Shown here in pieces: positions 8,957 through 19,763 of a stretch of 64,000 bases of DNA (positions are counted from its first letter, which is position 1; each line of letters begins with the position of its first letter). The notes beneath the pieces were generated by a model, which ran no database searches, had not been told where the DNA came from, and was given only the letters and a program-made list of their open reading frames with translations. The translations under genes were made by a program, and so were the position numbers. This DNA comes from Aquibium oceanicum. GTDB taxonomy: Bacteria > Pseudomonadota > Alphaproteobacteria > Rhizobiales > Rhizobiaceae. The stretch covers positions 1,488,001-1,552,000 of the forward strand of contig NZ_CP018171.1 of NCBI RefSeq assembly GCF_001889605.1, read 5' to 3'.

Positions 8957-9715
8957 CTATTCGCCCGATTGGAGAAAATCCTCCCGATGCAGCATCACCA
9001 TCCGGTCGAGCGCCGCGGCGTCCAACGCATGCGCGAGGCGGTAGATTGTGAGCGTCTTTTCGGGCGACGGCACGCCGCCGTCCCTCAGCGCCGCGAAGAG
9101 TCCGTCCATGGCCTCGTGCTGTGTCGTCTCGCCGTAGCTCTCGACCAGGATCGCCCCTTCGCGCGGAAAGTCCGGCGCTGCGCCGCCGATCGAAAACGGC
9201 ACCTCCGGGACGCCGGCATCCCGTTCGATCACGTGCGCGGCGATGAACGGTGTCCGCGACAACAGCTTCGCCAGCGCGCCGTGCAGCCGGTCTCCCCGGA
9301 GATCGACCGTGTCGTCCACTACCACCGTGGCGAGCGCCCCGCCGAGGCCGCCGCCATGCGAGCCGATACGCCGGCCGCAAAGCCGCATGAAGCCGCGGAA
9401 ATTCGGCCGCATGCTCCGCGACCAGTCCGTCGGATTGTCGAGGAGCTTCCGGTAGGGCGCGCTCTCCAGCACCCCGGTGTCCGCTAGGTCATAGAGCGTC
9501 AGATAGTCTGGAAGCGGACCCCCGACGCGGCCGTAGCGCCGCGCCCCGATCATCCCCGGCACCGAGATTCGCTCGGGCACGTGTTCGCGGCTGTGCCAGG
9601 CGTCGTATTCGCGCCGCACCGCGGGGTCGACGCCGTTCCATAGCGCCAGCATTGCCTTGCCTGAAAGATCGATCGTCCGGCTCCCTTGTCCTGTGTGGAC
9701 CGTCGAATTGCGCAT
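8957..9715 (-). CDS. EthD/dimeric alpha-beta barrel-like protein, function unknown
   Basis: A 252-residue cytoplasmic protein. Near the N-terminus it reads MLALWNGVDP, then EYDAWHSREHVPERI, the Trp-His...Glu-His pattern of EthD-like/DUF4286-like dimeric alpha-beta barrels; a second, weaker repeat appears to fill the C-terminal half. Such folds appear in small monooxygenases, isomerases and decarboxylases of ring-compound catabolism. It is divergent from the ABC transporter operon across a 184 bp gap and probably shares its control. Its exact reaction cannot be told from sequence. Confidence 0.6.
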   Translation of the reverse strand: MRNSTVHTGQGSRTIDLSGKAMLALWNGVDPAVRREYDAWHSREHVPERISVPGMIGARRYGRVGGPLPDYLTLYDLADTGVLESAPYRKLLDNPTDWSRSMRPNFRGFMRLCGRRIGSHGGGLGGALATVVVDDTVDLRGDRLHGALAKLLSRTPFIAAHVIERDAGVPEVPFSIGGAAPDFPREGAILVESYGETTQHEAMDGLFAALRDGGVPSPEKTLTIYRLAHALDAAALDRMVMLHREDFLQSGE

Positions 9716-9743
9716 GCTGTGCCATTAGCGGTCGCAAAAGCGT

Positions 9744-9772
9744 TTGATCAAGCTTTCCCCGCCCCCTAGTGT
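9744..9772 (+). promoter_or_regulatory. Possible sigma-70 promoter for the NitT/TauT-type operon
   Basis: TTGATC and TAGTGT are separated by 17 bp in the divergent gap upstream of the substrate-binding protein gene. The -35 hexamer is a fair match and the -10 a weak one, so this is only a candidate. Confidence 0.25.
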
Positions 9773-9899
9773 TCCGGTCCCCGTTCCGCGCGCCACACAG
9801 CTCAGGCGTTGGCGCCGGCCGGACGAGGAAACAGCGAAAGCGCAAACCGTACCCGTTGCCGGTATCAGCGCAGGACGATCGACGAAAGGGAGGAAGACC

Positions 9900-10946
9900 A
9901 TGCTGAATCTTACGAGAAGGCGCTTCGGCGCCTGGGCCGCCGCCACGATGCTCTTTGTGGGCGGCACCTTCGCCGCGGACACGAGCCTTGCCGCGAACGT
10001 CGCGCCGCTCGATCCGCCGCAGACCGTGAAGGTCGCCTACGTGCCGATCATGAAGTTCGCCACGGCCTACGTGGCCAAGCAGCGCGGCATCTTCGACAAA
10101 TACGGGCTCGACGTCGAGTTCGAGCGGGTGAAATCCGGCACGGAGGCCATCGCCTTCCTCGACCAGGGCAATGTCGATGTGGGCGGCATCGCGATCGTCT
10201 CCTCGCTCTGGTCGGCCTGGGACCGGGGCCTCGACATCCGCATCATCGCGCCCGGCGCGCTCGACCCGATGGAGAACGGCCCGACCAAGCTCCTGGTGCG
10301 CAAGGACCTGGCCGACTCGGGCGCCATCGGATCGATCGCCGACCTCAAGGGCAAGCGCATCGGGGCTGCGGGCGGTCCGGGCAGCGGCGGCGAGTTCTTC
10401 GTCAGCAAGGCGCTCGAACAGGCCGACCTCACCATCCGCGACGTCGAACTCATGAACATCGGCAATGCCGACATGCCGGCTGCGCTGGAGGCGAAGTCGG
10501 TTGACGCGGCGCTGCTCAGCTCGCCCTTCTCCGACCAGGCGATTTCGTCGGGCACCGCCGAGGTGCTGGCGCAGGACTTTACCCCGGGCCTGATGACCGT
10601 CGCCTTCGTGGCGTCCGGAAAATTCATCAAGGAGCGGCCGGAAGCCGCCGAACGCTTCGTGCTGGCGCTCGCCGAGGCGGCACGGATGATGCAGGGCGAC
10701 GATTATCTCGCGTCTGAGAACATCGAGGCCTATCTCGCCAACACCGCATCCACCGAGGAGGCGATCCGCCAGGGCAACCCCGTGATATACGATCCCAACG
10801 TCGCCATCCCCGTCGAGGGCCTGGCCGACGTCGAGCGCGTGCATCGCGAGAACGGCCGTACCGAGTACGAGGAGCCGCTCGACCTGTCGAAGGCGGTCGA
10901 CGAGACCTTCACCAGGAAGGCTATCGAGACGCTCGGCAGGATGTGA
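9900..10946 (+). CDS. ABC transporter periplasmic binding protein, NitT/TauT (NMT1-like) type
   Basis: A 348-residue protein whose ATG follows a strong GGGAGGAAG ribosome site. An N-terminal LTRRRFGAW twin-arginine-like signal peptide is cleaved near SLAAN. The mature part has VKVAYVPIMKFATAYVAK and GIFDKYGLDVEF, typical of the SsuA/TauA/ThiY (NMT1) family, followed by LKGKRIGAAGGPGSGGEF. Family members bind sulfonates, nitrate, thiamine precursors or aromatic acids, so the ligand cannot be named. It heads an operon with ATPase and permease genes. A strong hairpin separates it from the ATPase gene. Confidence 0.88.
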   Translation: MLNLTRRRFGAWAAATMLFVGGTFAADTSLAANVAPLDPPQTVKVAYVPIMKFATAYVAKQRGIFDKYGLDVEFERVKSGTEAIAFLDQGNVDVGGIAIVSSLWSAWDRGLDIRIIAPGALDPMENGPTKLLVRKDLADSGAIGSIADLKGKRIGAAGGPGSGGEFFVSKALEQADLTIRDVELMNIGNADMPAALEAKSVDAALLSSPFSDQAISSGTAEVLAQDFTPGLMTVAFVASGKFIKERPEAAERFVLALAEAARMMQGDDYLASENIEAYLANTASTEEAIRQGNPVIYDPNVAIPVEGLADVERVHRENGRTEYEEPLDLSKAVDETFTRKAIETLGRM

Positions 10947-10965
10947 TGCCGATGACGTTTCCGAT

Positions 10966-10988
10966 GCGGGCGGAGTCCTTCCGCCCGC
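10966..10988 (+). repeat. Intercistronic hairpin between binding protein and ATPase genes
   Basis: A perfect 9-bp stem (GCGGGCGGA / TCCGCCCGC) with a 5-base loop lies 20 bp after the binding-protein stop. There is no U-run, so it is more likely an mRNA-stabilising or partial termination element that keeps the binding protein more abundant than the membrane components. Confidence 0.55.
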
Positions 10989-11010
10989 GTCGGCTCATCC
11001 GGAACCCCGC

Positions 11011-11823
11011 ATGACCGACCATGACCGCGACGGCCGCGCCGGCGCCGCCAAGATTTCGGCGCGCAACGTGACCAAGACCTATCCGACGCTCGACGGCTCC
11101 ATCGTGGCGCTCGAGGATTTCAGCCTCGAGGTCGCGGACGGCGAGTTCGTCTGCATCGTCGGCCCCTCCGGCTGCGGCAAATCCACCTTCCTGCGTATGC
11201 TGGCCGGGCTGGAGGAGATCTCATCCGGAACGATCGAGATCCGCCCCGGCGCCGAACCCGGAAAACCGCTCAACAGCGTCGTTTTCCAGGAGTACGCGAT
11301 CTTCCCGTGGAAAAGCGTCATCGACAACGTTGCCTTCGGGCTCCAGATGCGCGGCATCGGCCGGAAGGAACGCAATGAGACGGCGCGCTACTGGCTGGAC
11401 CGTGTCGGCCTCGGCAAATTCGCCGACTACTACCCGCACCAGATTTCGGGCGGCATGAAGCAGCGCGTTTCGATCATCCGGGCGCTCGCCAACGACCCCG
11501 AAGTCCTCCTGATGGACGAACCGCTCGGCGCGCTCGACGCGCAGACGCGAGTGGTCCTGCAGGAGGAACTGCTGCGCATCTGGGAAGAGACCCGCAAGAC
11601 GGTCGTCTACATTACCCATAGCCTCGACGAGGCGGTGCTGCTCGGCGACCGGGTCATCCTGATGAGCGCCCAGCCGGGGCGCCGGCTGGCGACCTTCGAC
11701 ATCGACCTTGCCCGCCCGCGCAGCATCGACGCCATGAACACGCCGCGCTTCGCCGAGTATCGGGCCGGCATCTGGGAGCGGCTGTCGAGCGAGGTCACCC
11801 GCGCCATGGAGCTGCAGCAATGA
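11011..11823 (+). CDS. ABC transporter ATPase, SsuB/TauB type
   Basis: A 270-residue ATPase. Walker A is GPSGCGKST (51-59), the Q-loop is in VVFQEYAIFPW, the signature ISGGMKQRVS is of the NitT/TauT subtype, and Walker B is LLMDEPLGALD (about 166). The switch His is in VVYITHSLDEA. It energises import of the ligand captured by the upstream binding protein. Its stop overlaps the permease start (ATGA), showing translational coupling. Confidence 0.93.
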   Translation: MTDHDRDGRAGAAKISARNVTKTYPTLDGSIVALEDFSLEVADGEFVCIVGPSGCGKSTFLRMLAGLEEISSGTIEIRPGAEPGKPLNSVVFQEYAIFPWKSVIDNVAFGLQMRGIGRKERNETARYWLDRVGLGKFADYYPHQISGGMKQRVSIIRALANDPEVLLMDEPLGALDAQTRVVLQEELLRIWEETRKTVVYITHSLDEAVLLGDRVILMSAQPGRRLATFDIDLARPRSIDAMNTPRFAEYRAGIWERLSSEVTRAMELQQ

Positions 11824-12902
11824 GCGACGTCGCCGTCAAGCCCGTTCCCGTTTCGGCCGAACCCGCCGCTCGCGCCGCCAAGCATACCGCCGATCGCCGC
11901 GCGATCCTCGTTCTCGCCGCCGGCATCGTGGCGCTCAATGCCGTGCTGGCGCTCGCAGGCCTCTGGGTTCCGTTCGCCTGGTTCGCCATCGTTGCGAGCT
12001 TCGTGCTCCTGGTGATGATCTGCGAGCGCCTCGGTCGCATGGTGCCTCTGCGGAGACGCGCGGCCTACGAGCGCGCGCTTGCCTTCGGCTTCCCTGCGCT
12101 GGTGCTCCTGCTTTGGCAGTTCTCGGCGCAGACGGGCCTCATCAATCCCACCTGGTTCCCGCCGCCGACCCGCATCCTCGCCGGCCTCTGGGACATGACG
12201 GTGCGCTACGATAAGTTCTCCCAGACCAGCCTGATCGGCCGGCCATGGCTGATTCCCGAATATTTCGGCCGCGACGGCCTCGCCGGCGTGTGGACCCTCC
12301 TGTCGGAAAGCCATGTGCTGGCAACGATCAGCCGTGTCCTGATCGGCTTCGTGCTCGGCTCCATCCCCGGCATCCTGCTCGGCGTGGTGATGGGCGTGAA
12401 CCAGACCGTGCGCCTGATGCTCGACACCACGCTCTCGGCCATCTACGTGCTGCCAAAAATAGCCATCTTCCCTATAGTCATGCTCATCTTCGCCGATCCC
12501 TTCGGCGAAGGGCCGAAGATCCTTGTCGTGGCGCTGGCCGTCTTCATCCTCATGACCATCAACACCATGGCCGGCGTGCGAGGCATCGACCGGGTCTACC
12601 TTATGGCCGGCCGCAACTACGGCGCCAATGGCTGGCAGATGATGCGCCATGTCATCCTGCCCGGTGCCATGCCGGTCATCTTCGCGGGCCTCCGGATCGC
12701 GCTCGGCACGGCCATGATCGTCATCATCTCGGTCGAGTTCCTGCGTGCCAGGCAAGGCGTCGGCTACATCACCTTCTATTACTGGGAAGTGCTGAACCCG
12801 GAGAAGATGTATGCCGGCCTGCTGGTCGTCATGATGCTCGGCGTGCTTCTCACCTATCTCTTGCAATGGCTGCAGCGGAGGCTGATGCCATGGCAGCGTT
12901 GA
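11820..12902 (+). CDS. ABC transporter permease with extended N-terminus
   Basis: A 360-residue inner-membrane permease of the BPD_transp_1 family. The C-terminal 260 residues are a normal SsuC/TauC-like core, with the ATPase-contact EAA loop in AGRNYGANGWQMMRHVILPG. Ahead of it are about 95 extra residues: an Ala/Pro-rich cytoplasmic lead and two additional hydrophobic segments (about 30-70). This is roughly 100 residues longer than typical family members. It is coupled to the ATPase by a 4-base overlap. Confidence 0.9.
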   Translation: MSDVAVKPVPVSAEPAARAAKHTADRRAILVLAAGIVALNAVLALAGLWVPFAWFAIVASFVLLVMICERLGRMVPLRRRAAYERALAFGFPALVLLLWQFSAQTGLINPTWFPPPTRILAGLWDMTVRYDKFSQTSLIGRPWLIPEYFGRDGLAGVWTLLSESHVLATISRVLIGFVLGSIPGILLGVVMGVNQTVRLMLDTTLSAIYVLPKIAIFPIVMLIFADPFGEGPKILVVALAVFILMTINTMAGVRGIDRVYLMAGRNYGANGWQMMRHVILPGAMPVIFAGLRIALGTAMIVIISVEFLRARQGVGYITFYYWEVLNPEKMYAGLLVVMMLGVLLTYLLQWLQRRLMPWQR

Positions 12903-12939
12903 TGCCGCAGCTTCCCGCCGTCGTCTCGAAGGATCGCTC

Positions 12940-13692
12940 ATGAAGGTCGCGCTCGTCACCGGAGGCGCAGGCGCGGTCGGCGCCGCCACCGCGCGGATGC
13001 TGGCCGAAGACGGCTTCGCCGTCGCCATCGCCGATCTCGACGGCGAGGCCGCGACGTCCGTCTGTGCGGAGATTTCTCGCGACCAGGGCGTCGAGACGCT
13101 CGCTATCCCCGCCGATCTGTCCGATCCGGCCTTCGCCGCGCCGCTGGTGGAAAAGTTCGCCAAACGTTTCGGCCGGCTCGACTGCCTCGTCAACAATGCC
13201 GGCCGCTCCGGTGCGCCGCGAATCGGCGAGGTCGATCTCGACGTCTGGAACGCGGTGCTGGCGCTCAACCTCACCGCCCCCATGCTGCTCGTCCAGGCGG
13301 CACTGCCCTTGATGCGCGCCGCCGGCGGCGGCAGCATCGTCAACGTCGCCTCGCGCGTCTACCTGAGCGGCACCGGCATCGGATACGCGTCGAGCAAGAC
13401 GGGGCTCATCGGGCTCACCCGCACGCTGGCGGTCCAGCTCGGTCGGGACAACATCCGCGTCAACGCCGTGGCGCCGAGCTATCTCAAGACGCCGTTCAAC
13501 ATCGGCAGCGCTGAAAAGCTCGAAGCGACCGCCGACGCATTTCGCGCGGTCACGCCGCTGGGGCGGCTAGGCACGCCTCGGGACGTGGCCGGCGCCATCG
13601 CGTTCCTGGCATCCGACCGCGCCTCCTTCGTCACCGGCGACGTCATCCACGTCTGCGGCGGCTCACAGCTCGCTCCCACCCCGCAAGGCTGA
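12940..13692 (+). CDS. SDR-family NAD(P)-dependent oxidoreductase
   Basis: A 250-residue classical short-chain dehydrogenase. The nucleotide-binding TGGAGAVG is at residues 7-14, NNAG follows RLDCLV, and the catalytic triad is S138, Y149 and K153 in GYASSK. The Ser-Tyr spacing is slightly shorter than usual. An acidic residue after the second strand (IADLDGE) favours NAD(H). The gene starts 37 bp after the permease, so it probably belongs to the transporter operon and oxidises or reduces the imported compound or a derivative. Confidence 0.9.
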   Translation: MKVALVTGGAGAVGAATARMLAEDGFAVAIADLDGEAATSVCAEISRDQGVETLAIPADLSDPAFAAPLVEKFAKRFGRLDCLVNNAGRSGAPRIGEVDLDVWNAVLALNLTAPMLLVQAALPLMRAAGGGSIVNVASRVYLSGTGIGYASSKTGLIGLTRTLAVQLGRDNIRVNAVAPSYLKTPFNIGSAEKLEATADAFRAVTPLGRLGTPRDVAGAIAFLASDRASFVTGDVIHVCGGSQLAPTPQG

Positions 13693-13712
13693 CGCGGTCC
13701 GGCCCGTTCCGC

Positions 13713-14231
13713 TCAGGCGGCTTCGCCCAGCGGGATCAGCCAGTGGTGGCGCAGGCTGTCGAGCGTCTCGGCGATGTCGCCCGCCTCGATCGAGACGAGG
13801 TCGGTGTGTCCGAAGCCCTTCGAATAATCGAGGATCGAGATCATCGTCGGCCTGACCCGCATGACCTTGACCGCACCCGGCTCAACCGGCTCCACCGAGG
13901 CGATCTGCGGAAAGCGTTCGGTCATCAGCGTCCAGACCTGTTCCAGTTCGCCGGGCGCGGTGACCTCCTCGGCGATCGCCGCGATCGACAGGCCCCGGAT
14001 CTTCATCCAGTCGTCGTAGGGCGCCGTCATGGTGACTGAGATGCGCGGCTCGCGCGCGATGTTCTTCGCCTTCTGGGAATCGGCGCCGCAGCCGAAATAG
14101 ATCAGCAGGCCGTCATGCGCGAAGGACACGACGGTCGCCTGCGGTGCGCCGTCCGGCCGCACCGTCGCGACACTCATGTCGACGCACGATGAAAGGATGT
14201 CGAGGGCAGTCCGCTGCAGGTCATGTTTCAT
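13713..14231 (-). CDS. Pyridoxamine 5'-phosphate oxidase-family (FMN-binding split barrel) protein
   Basis: A 172-residue protein. The ATG at 14231 is chosen because GGAGA lies at ideal spacing; an ATG four codons upstream overlaps that site. The split-barrel pattern is clear: MSVATVRPDGAPQATVVSF, then LLIYFGCGADSQKAKNI and ISVTMTAPYDDW. Such proteins bind FMN, F420 or heme, and several in alphaproteobacteria belong to the low-oxygen response. An FNR/FixK box lies upstream at a spacing suited to activation. Confidence 0.85.
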   Translation of the reverse strand: MKHDLQRTALDILSSCVDMSVATVRPDGAPQATVVSFAHDGLLIYFGCGADSQKAKNIAREPRISVTMTAPYDDWMKIRGLSIAAIAEEVTAPGELEQVWTLMTERFPQIASVEPVEPGAVKVMRVRPTMISILDYSKGFGHTDLVSIEAGDIAETLDSLRHHWLIPLGEAA

Positions 14232-14358
14232 GGCAATCTCCATAAAGGTTGCCGGAAACGGTGCGCCCGATCGCCAGGCGCCCGATGTGGTTCTCGCGGA
14301 GCCCTGCTCCGCGACGTTCTCCGGAGCCTTCATTCTGGCTGTAGACGGCACTTCCACC

Positions 14359-14372
14359 TTGACGAAGATCAA
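14359..14372 (-). promoter_or_regulatory. FNR/FixK-type anaerobox upstream of the PPOx-family gene
   Basis: TTGAC-GAAG-ATCAA differs from the perfect FNR/FixK palindrome (TTGAT-N4-ATCAA) at one position, and that form is common in rhizobial FixK sites. Its centre is about 134 bp from the start codon. A -10-like CAGAAT lies on the minus strand at the distance expected for class II activation (site centred near -41.5). Confidence 0.6.
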
Positions 14373-14395
14373 TGGATCGCGGCTGGCGCATGACG

Positions 14396-14427
14396 AAAAA
14401 AGCGGCCGGACGCGAAGGTCCGGCCGC
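14396..14427 (-). terminator. Rho-independent terminator of the tandem-Usp gene
   Basis: A perfect 10-bp stem (GCGGCCGGAC / GTCCGGCCGC, 6-base loop) is followed, on the minus strand, by six U residues. It lies 59 bp beyond the Usp stop codon and before the PPOx promoter, separating the two transcription units. Confidence 0.85.
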
Positions 14428-14485
14428 AAGGGGGCCTCAGGGTGTTGCCCGAGACGCCGCGCCGCTCGGGAGGATGCGACGCAAC

Positions 14486-15310
14486 TCAGTTGGACAGGAG
14501 CCGGTTCACCGAACTTGCATCGAGCAGCCGGCGGGTGACGCCGCCGAAAGCCCATTCGCGCAGCCGGCTGTGGCCATAGCCGCCCGACACGATCAGGTCG
14601 GCGCCGATTTCGAAGGCCGTCGTCGACAGCGTATCGCCAAACTCCTCGTCGGCCGGAAGCAGACACTCCGAGCGAGCCGCCACGCCGTGCTTCTTCAGGA
14701 AGCGCACGACGTCGGCCAGGCTTTCCTTCGAGCGGGCCCGTTCGTTCTCGTCGACGGTGGCGATCAGCACGTCCCCGGCGCGCGCCAGGAACGGCATGGC
14801 GTCCGCGACCGCCCGGCGCGCCTCGCGCGTATCTTTCCAGGCCACCAGCACGCGTTCGGCCTTGAGGAGCTGCTCGGCCCCCGAGGCGACGAGCACCGGG
14901 CGCCCCGCCGCCAGGATCAGCGCCCCAAGATCGACGGTATGGGCGGTGTCGCGCGCACCCTTCTTCGGGATGCCGGTCACCAGAAGGTCCGCTGCCCGCC
15001 CATGCTCCGCGAAGAGCCGCGTCGGATCGCCGACCATGCAGCGGAACGACGCGCTCGCGCCGCCGCCCGCGACGCGTTCGAAGGCCTTCTCGATCTCGCC
15101 CAGCCTCGTCTCGATCTCCTCGCCCTCGCGCCGGATCAGTTCGGCACTGACGATCGCACCGTCCATCGGCGCGATCGACGCGTGCGGCTCGGCCGCGCAA
15201 AATCCCACCAGATCCGCCTCGAAGCGCGTCGCGACGTCGAGTGCGAACCGTGTGCGCGGTTCCGGCGCTTCGTCGAGACCGAGCTGGACCATCACGGTGC
15301 GGTAGTTCAT
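14486..15310 (-). CDS. Tandem universal stress protein (two Usp domains)
   Basis: A 274-residue protein from the ATG at 15310, which has a GGAG site; an upstream in-frame ATG at 15367 overlaps the regulatory box. It has two UspA-like halves. The second keeps the ATP-binding motif G-x2-G-x9-G (GGYGHSRLREWAFGG); the first (TGIPKKGARD) is degenerate and may not bind nucleotide. Tandem Usps are commonly induced under oxygen limitation or stasis. A perfect FNR/FixK box lies 57 bp upstream, supporting that role here. Confidence 0.9.
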   Translation of the reverse strand: MNYRTVMVQLGLDEAPEPRTRFALDVATRFEADLVGFCAAEPHASIAPMDGAIVSAELIRREGEEIETRLGEIEKAFERVAGGGASASFRCMVGDPTRLFAEHGRAADLLVTGIPKKGARDTAHTVDLGALILAAGRPVLVASGAEQLLKAERVLVAWKDTREARRAVADAMPFLARAGDVLIATVDENERARSKESLADVVRFLKKHGVAARSECLLPADEEFGDTLSTTAFEIGADLIVSGGYGHSRLREWAFGGVTRRLLDASSVNRLLSN

Positions 15311-15366
15311 GGCGGCAATCTCCTGCGGAATTTGATCCATCCGACCATGGCAGGGAGACGGCGGCA

Positions 15367-15380
15367 TTGATGCGCATCAA
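15367..15380 (-). promoter_or_regulatory. Perfect FNR/FixK anaerobox upstream of the tandem-Usp gene
   Basis: TTGAT-GCGC-ATCAA is an exact match to the FNR/FixK palindrome. It is 57 bp before the chosen start codon, so the gene is probably activated by FixK or FnrL/FnrN under low oxygen. Confidence 0.8.
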
Positions 15381-15473
15381 ACCGGGGTGTGCCCAGATCC
15401 GGCAGGGAGGTGGCCGAGGGTGTCGAACCCTTCGTCGTAAGACCCGGCTGTCGCCGTCTGTCCGCGCGCCGCG

Positions 15474-16559
15474 CTAGGCGTCGACGGACGTTGCCGGACG
15501 TGGCGCGTCCGGCTCCAGGCTTTCGCGCGTCGCGACGAAGATGTCCCATACCGCGATGAACATCGCGGCGATCATCGGCCCGATAACGAACCCGTTGAGG
15601 CCGAACACGGATATGCCGCCGAGGGTGGAGATCAGCACGACGTAGTCGGGGATACGCGTCGACTTGCCCACCAGGTAGGGCCTGAGCAGGTTGTCCACGA
15701 GCCCGATCACCAGCATGCCGAAGGCGATCAGAATGAGGCCCTTAAGGACCGATCCCGAGACCAGCAGGTAGATCGCCACCGGCGCCCACACGAGCCCCGA
15801 GCCCACCAGCGGTAAAAGCGCGAGGAACGCCATCAGCACCCCCCAGAGCACCGGCGCGTGGATGCCGAGCAGCCAGAAGATCAGCCCGCCAAGTGCGCCT
15901 TGCGCTGCCGCGACCAGCAGCGAACCCCGGACCGTCGCGCGTACCACCACGGCAAATTTTTCGAGCAGCGCGTCGCGCTGGCGCGGTCGCAGCGGTATCG
16001 CGCGCTTGATGCGACGGGTCAGCCCCGCGCCGTCCCTGAGCAGGAAGAACAGGAGATAGAGCATGACCCCGATGCCGACGAAGAATTCCAGCGTGCTCTG
16101 CCCCACGATGAGCGCTCGCGACACGAGCACCTGCAGGAACTGCGTGAACGTCTCGGACAGCCGGTCGCGGATGGCGTCTAGGCTGGTCAGGTCGAGCGCG
16201 GCGAGCGGCTCCTTCATCCAGGCCGGGATGCCGTCGAAGACGCTCTTGAGGATCTGCCCAAGATCGACCTGACCGGACTGGATGTTTTCGTAAAGTGTCG
16301 TGGCCTCGAGCACCAGCGAAGAGGCGATCAGCATCAACGGCACGATGACCAGGAGCACGGTCAGCACCACGGTGACGATCGCGGCAAGCCCGGCCCGGCC
16401 GCCCATTGCCCGCGTCAGCCGACGCTGAACCGGCAGGAAGAGGATCGCCGCGATCACCCCCCACAGCACGGCGCCGAAATAGGGCCACACGATGATACCG
16501 AACGCGATGGAGGTGAGCAGCAGAAGCCAGAGGAACGCCTGGTCCTCGATCGTGCGCAT
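15474..16559 (-). CDS. AI-2E family transporter (PerM/YdiK-like membrane protein)
   Basis: A 361-residue inner-membrane protein with about seven or eight hydrophobic segments: two N-terminal (LWLLLLTSIAFGIIVWPYFG), one near residue 60-85, a long amphipathic central loop (LYENIQSGQVDLGQIL to LTSLDAIRDRL), and a C-terminal cluster with GSGLVWAPVAIYLLVSG and GLVDNLLRPYLVG. The PYLVG motif is typical of the family. Members have been linked to autoinducer export or ion exchange, but most, including this one, have no proven substrate. It is preceded by a non-coding gap towards the tRNA gene. Confidence 0.9.
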   Translation of the reverse strand: MRTIEDQAFLWLLLLTSIAFGIIVWPYFGAVLWGVIAAILFLPVQRRLTRAMGGRAGLAAIVTVVLTVLLVIVPLMLIASSLVLEATTLYENIQSGQVDLGQILKSVFDGIPAWMKEPLAALDLTSLDAIRDRLSETFTQFLQVLVSRALIVGQSTLEFFVGIGVMLYLLFFLLRDGAGLTRRIKRAIPLRPRQRDALLEKFAVVVRATVRGSLLVAAAQGALGGLIFWLLGIHAPVLWGVLMAFLALLPLVGSGLVWAPVAIYLLVSGSVLKGLILIAFGMLVIGLVDNLLRPYLVGKSTRIPDYVVLISTLGGISVFGLNGFVIGPMIAAMFIAVWDIFVATRESLEPDAPRPATSVDA

Positions 16560-16764
16560 CGTGGGTATCCGTATGCCTGAGCCGGTCGTGCATCAGTACA
16601 GGCAGCAGCGGCGAAGACACAATCGGTTTCGAGAAGGAGATCGTCATGCCGGCGGCGCGACAGGCGGGAGAACAGATGCCGGACGGGCAGCGAACGCATC
16701 GGTAGATCGCGAGCGCTCTCGGGCAGGCTCCGCCTGACCGACTGGGCGACGCAATGAAATGCGC

Positions 16765-16839
16765 TGGCTGGGGCGCCTGGATTCGAACCAGGGAATGGCG
16801 GTACCAAAAACCGCTGCCTTACCACTTGGCTACGCCCCA
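16765..16839 (-). tRNA. tRNA-Gln (anticodon UUG)
   Basis: A full cloverleaf is readable on the minus strand. The acceptor TGGGGCG pairs with CGCCCCA, the discriminator is G, and CCA is encoded. The anticodon stem GCGGT/ACCGC carries the loop TTTTGGT with UUG at 805-807 of the 16.x kb block (16805-16807). The T loop is GGTTCGAATCC. Length is 75 nt including CCA. It is divergent from ppdK. Confidence 0.96.
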
Positions 16840-17072
16840 ATCGCGGTGCCGCGGGCAGACCGGTCTTATATGGAGATGGCCGTGCGAGCGCAATATGCCG
16901 TCGCCCGGTTCGAACGGTTCGCGGCGGCTCATGTTCCTCGAACTAGGTACCGAACGGCATCGCGGATACGCGCGATGTTTCCGTGCGTTTTTTAGCCCGT
17001 ACAGCATTTGCGATGGATATTGCGCGTGCAACGCAATATCACGCATCCGGCACTGACGATGGAGGAGCCGGC

Positions 17073-19730
<2,658 letters not shown>

Positions 19731-19733
<3 letters not shown>

Positions 19734-19763
19734 GGAGTGCGTTGTGCGTAGGGAGTAGGGAGT
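19731..19763 (+). repeat. Three copies of a TAGGGAGT short direct repeat
   Basis: TAGGGAGT occurs at 19731-19738, 19749-19756 and 19756-19763. The first copy supplies the ppdK stop codon (TAG). Such runs are frequent 3' of genes in Rhizobiales genomes and have no known function. Confidence 0.6.

Noticed and set aside
16765-16839. tRNA-Gln as the attachment site of the low-GC island
   Set aside because: ppdK and a normal-GC stretch separate them, no integrase is present, and no repeat of the tRNA 3' end was found near 20 or 24 kb.
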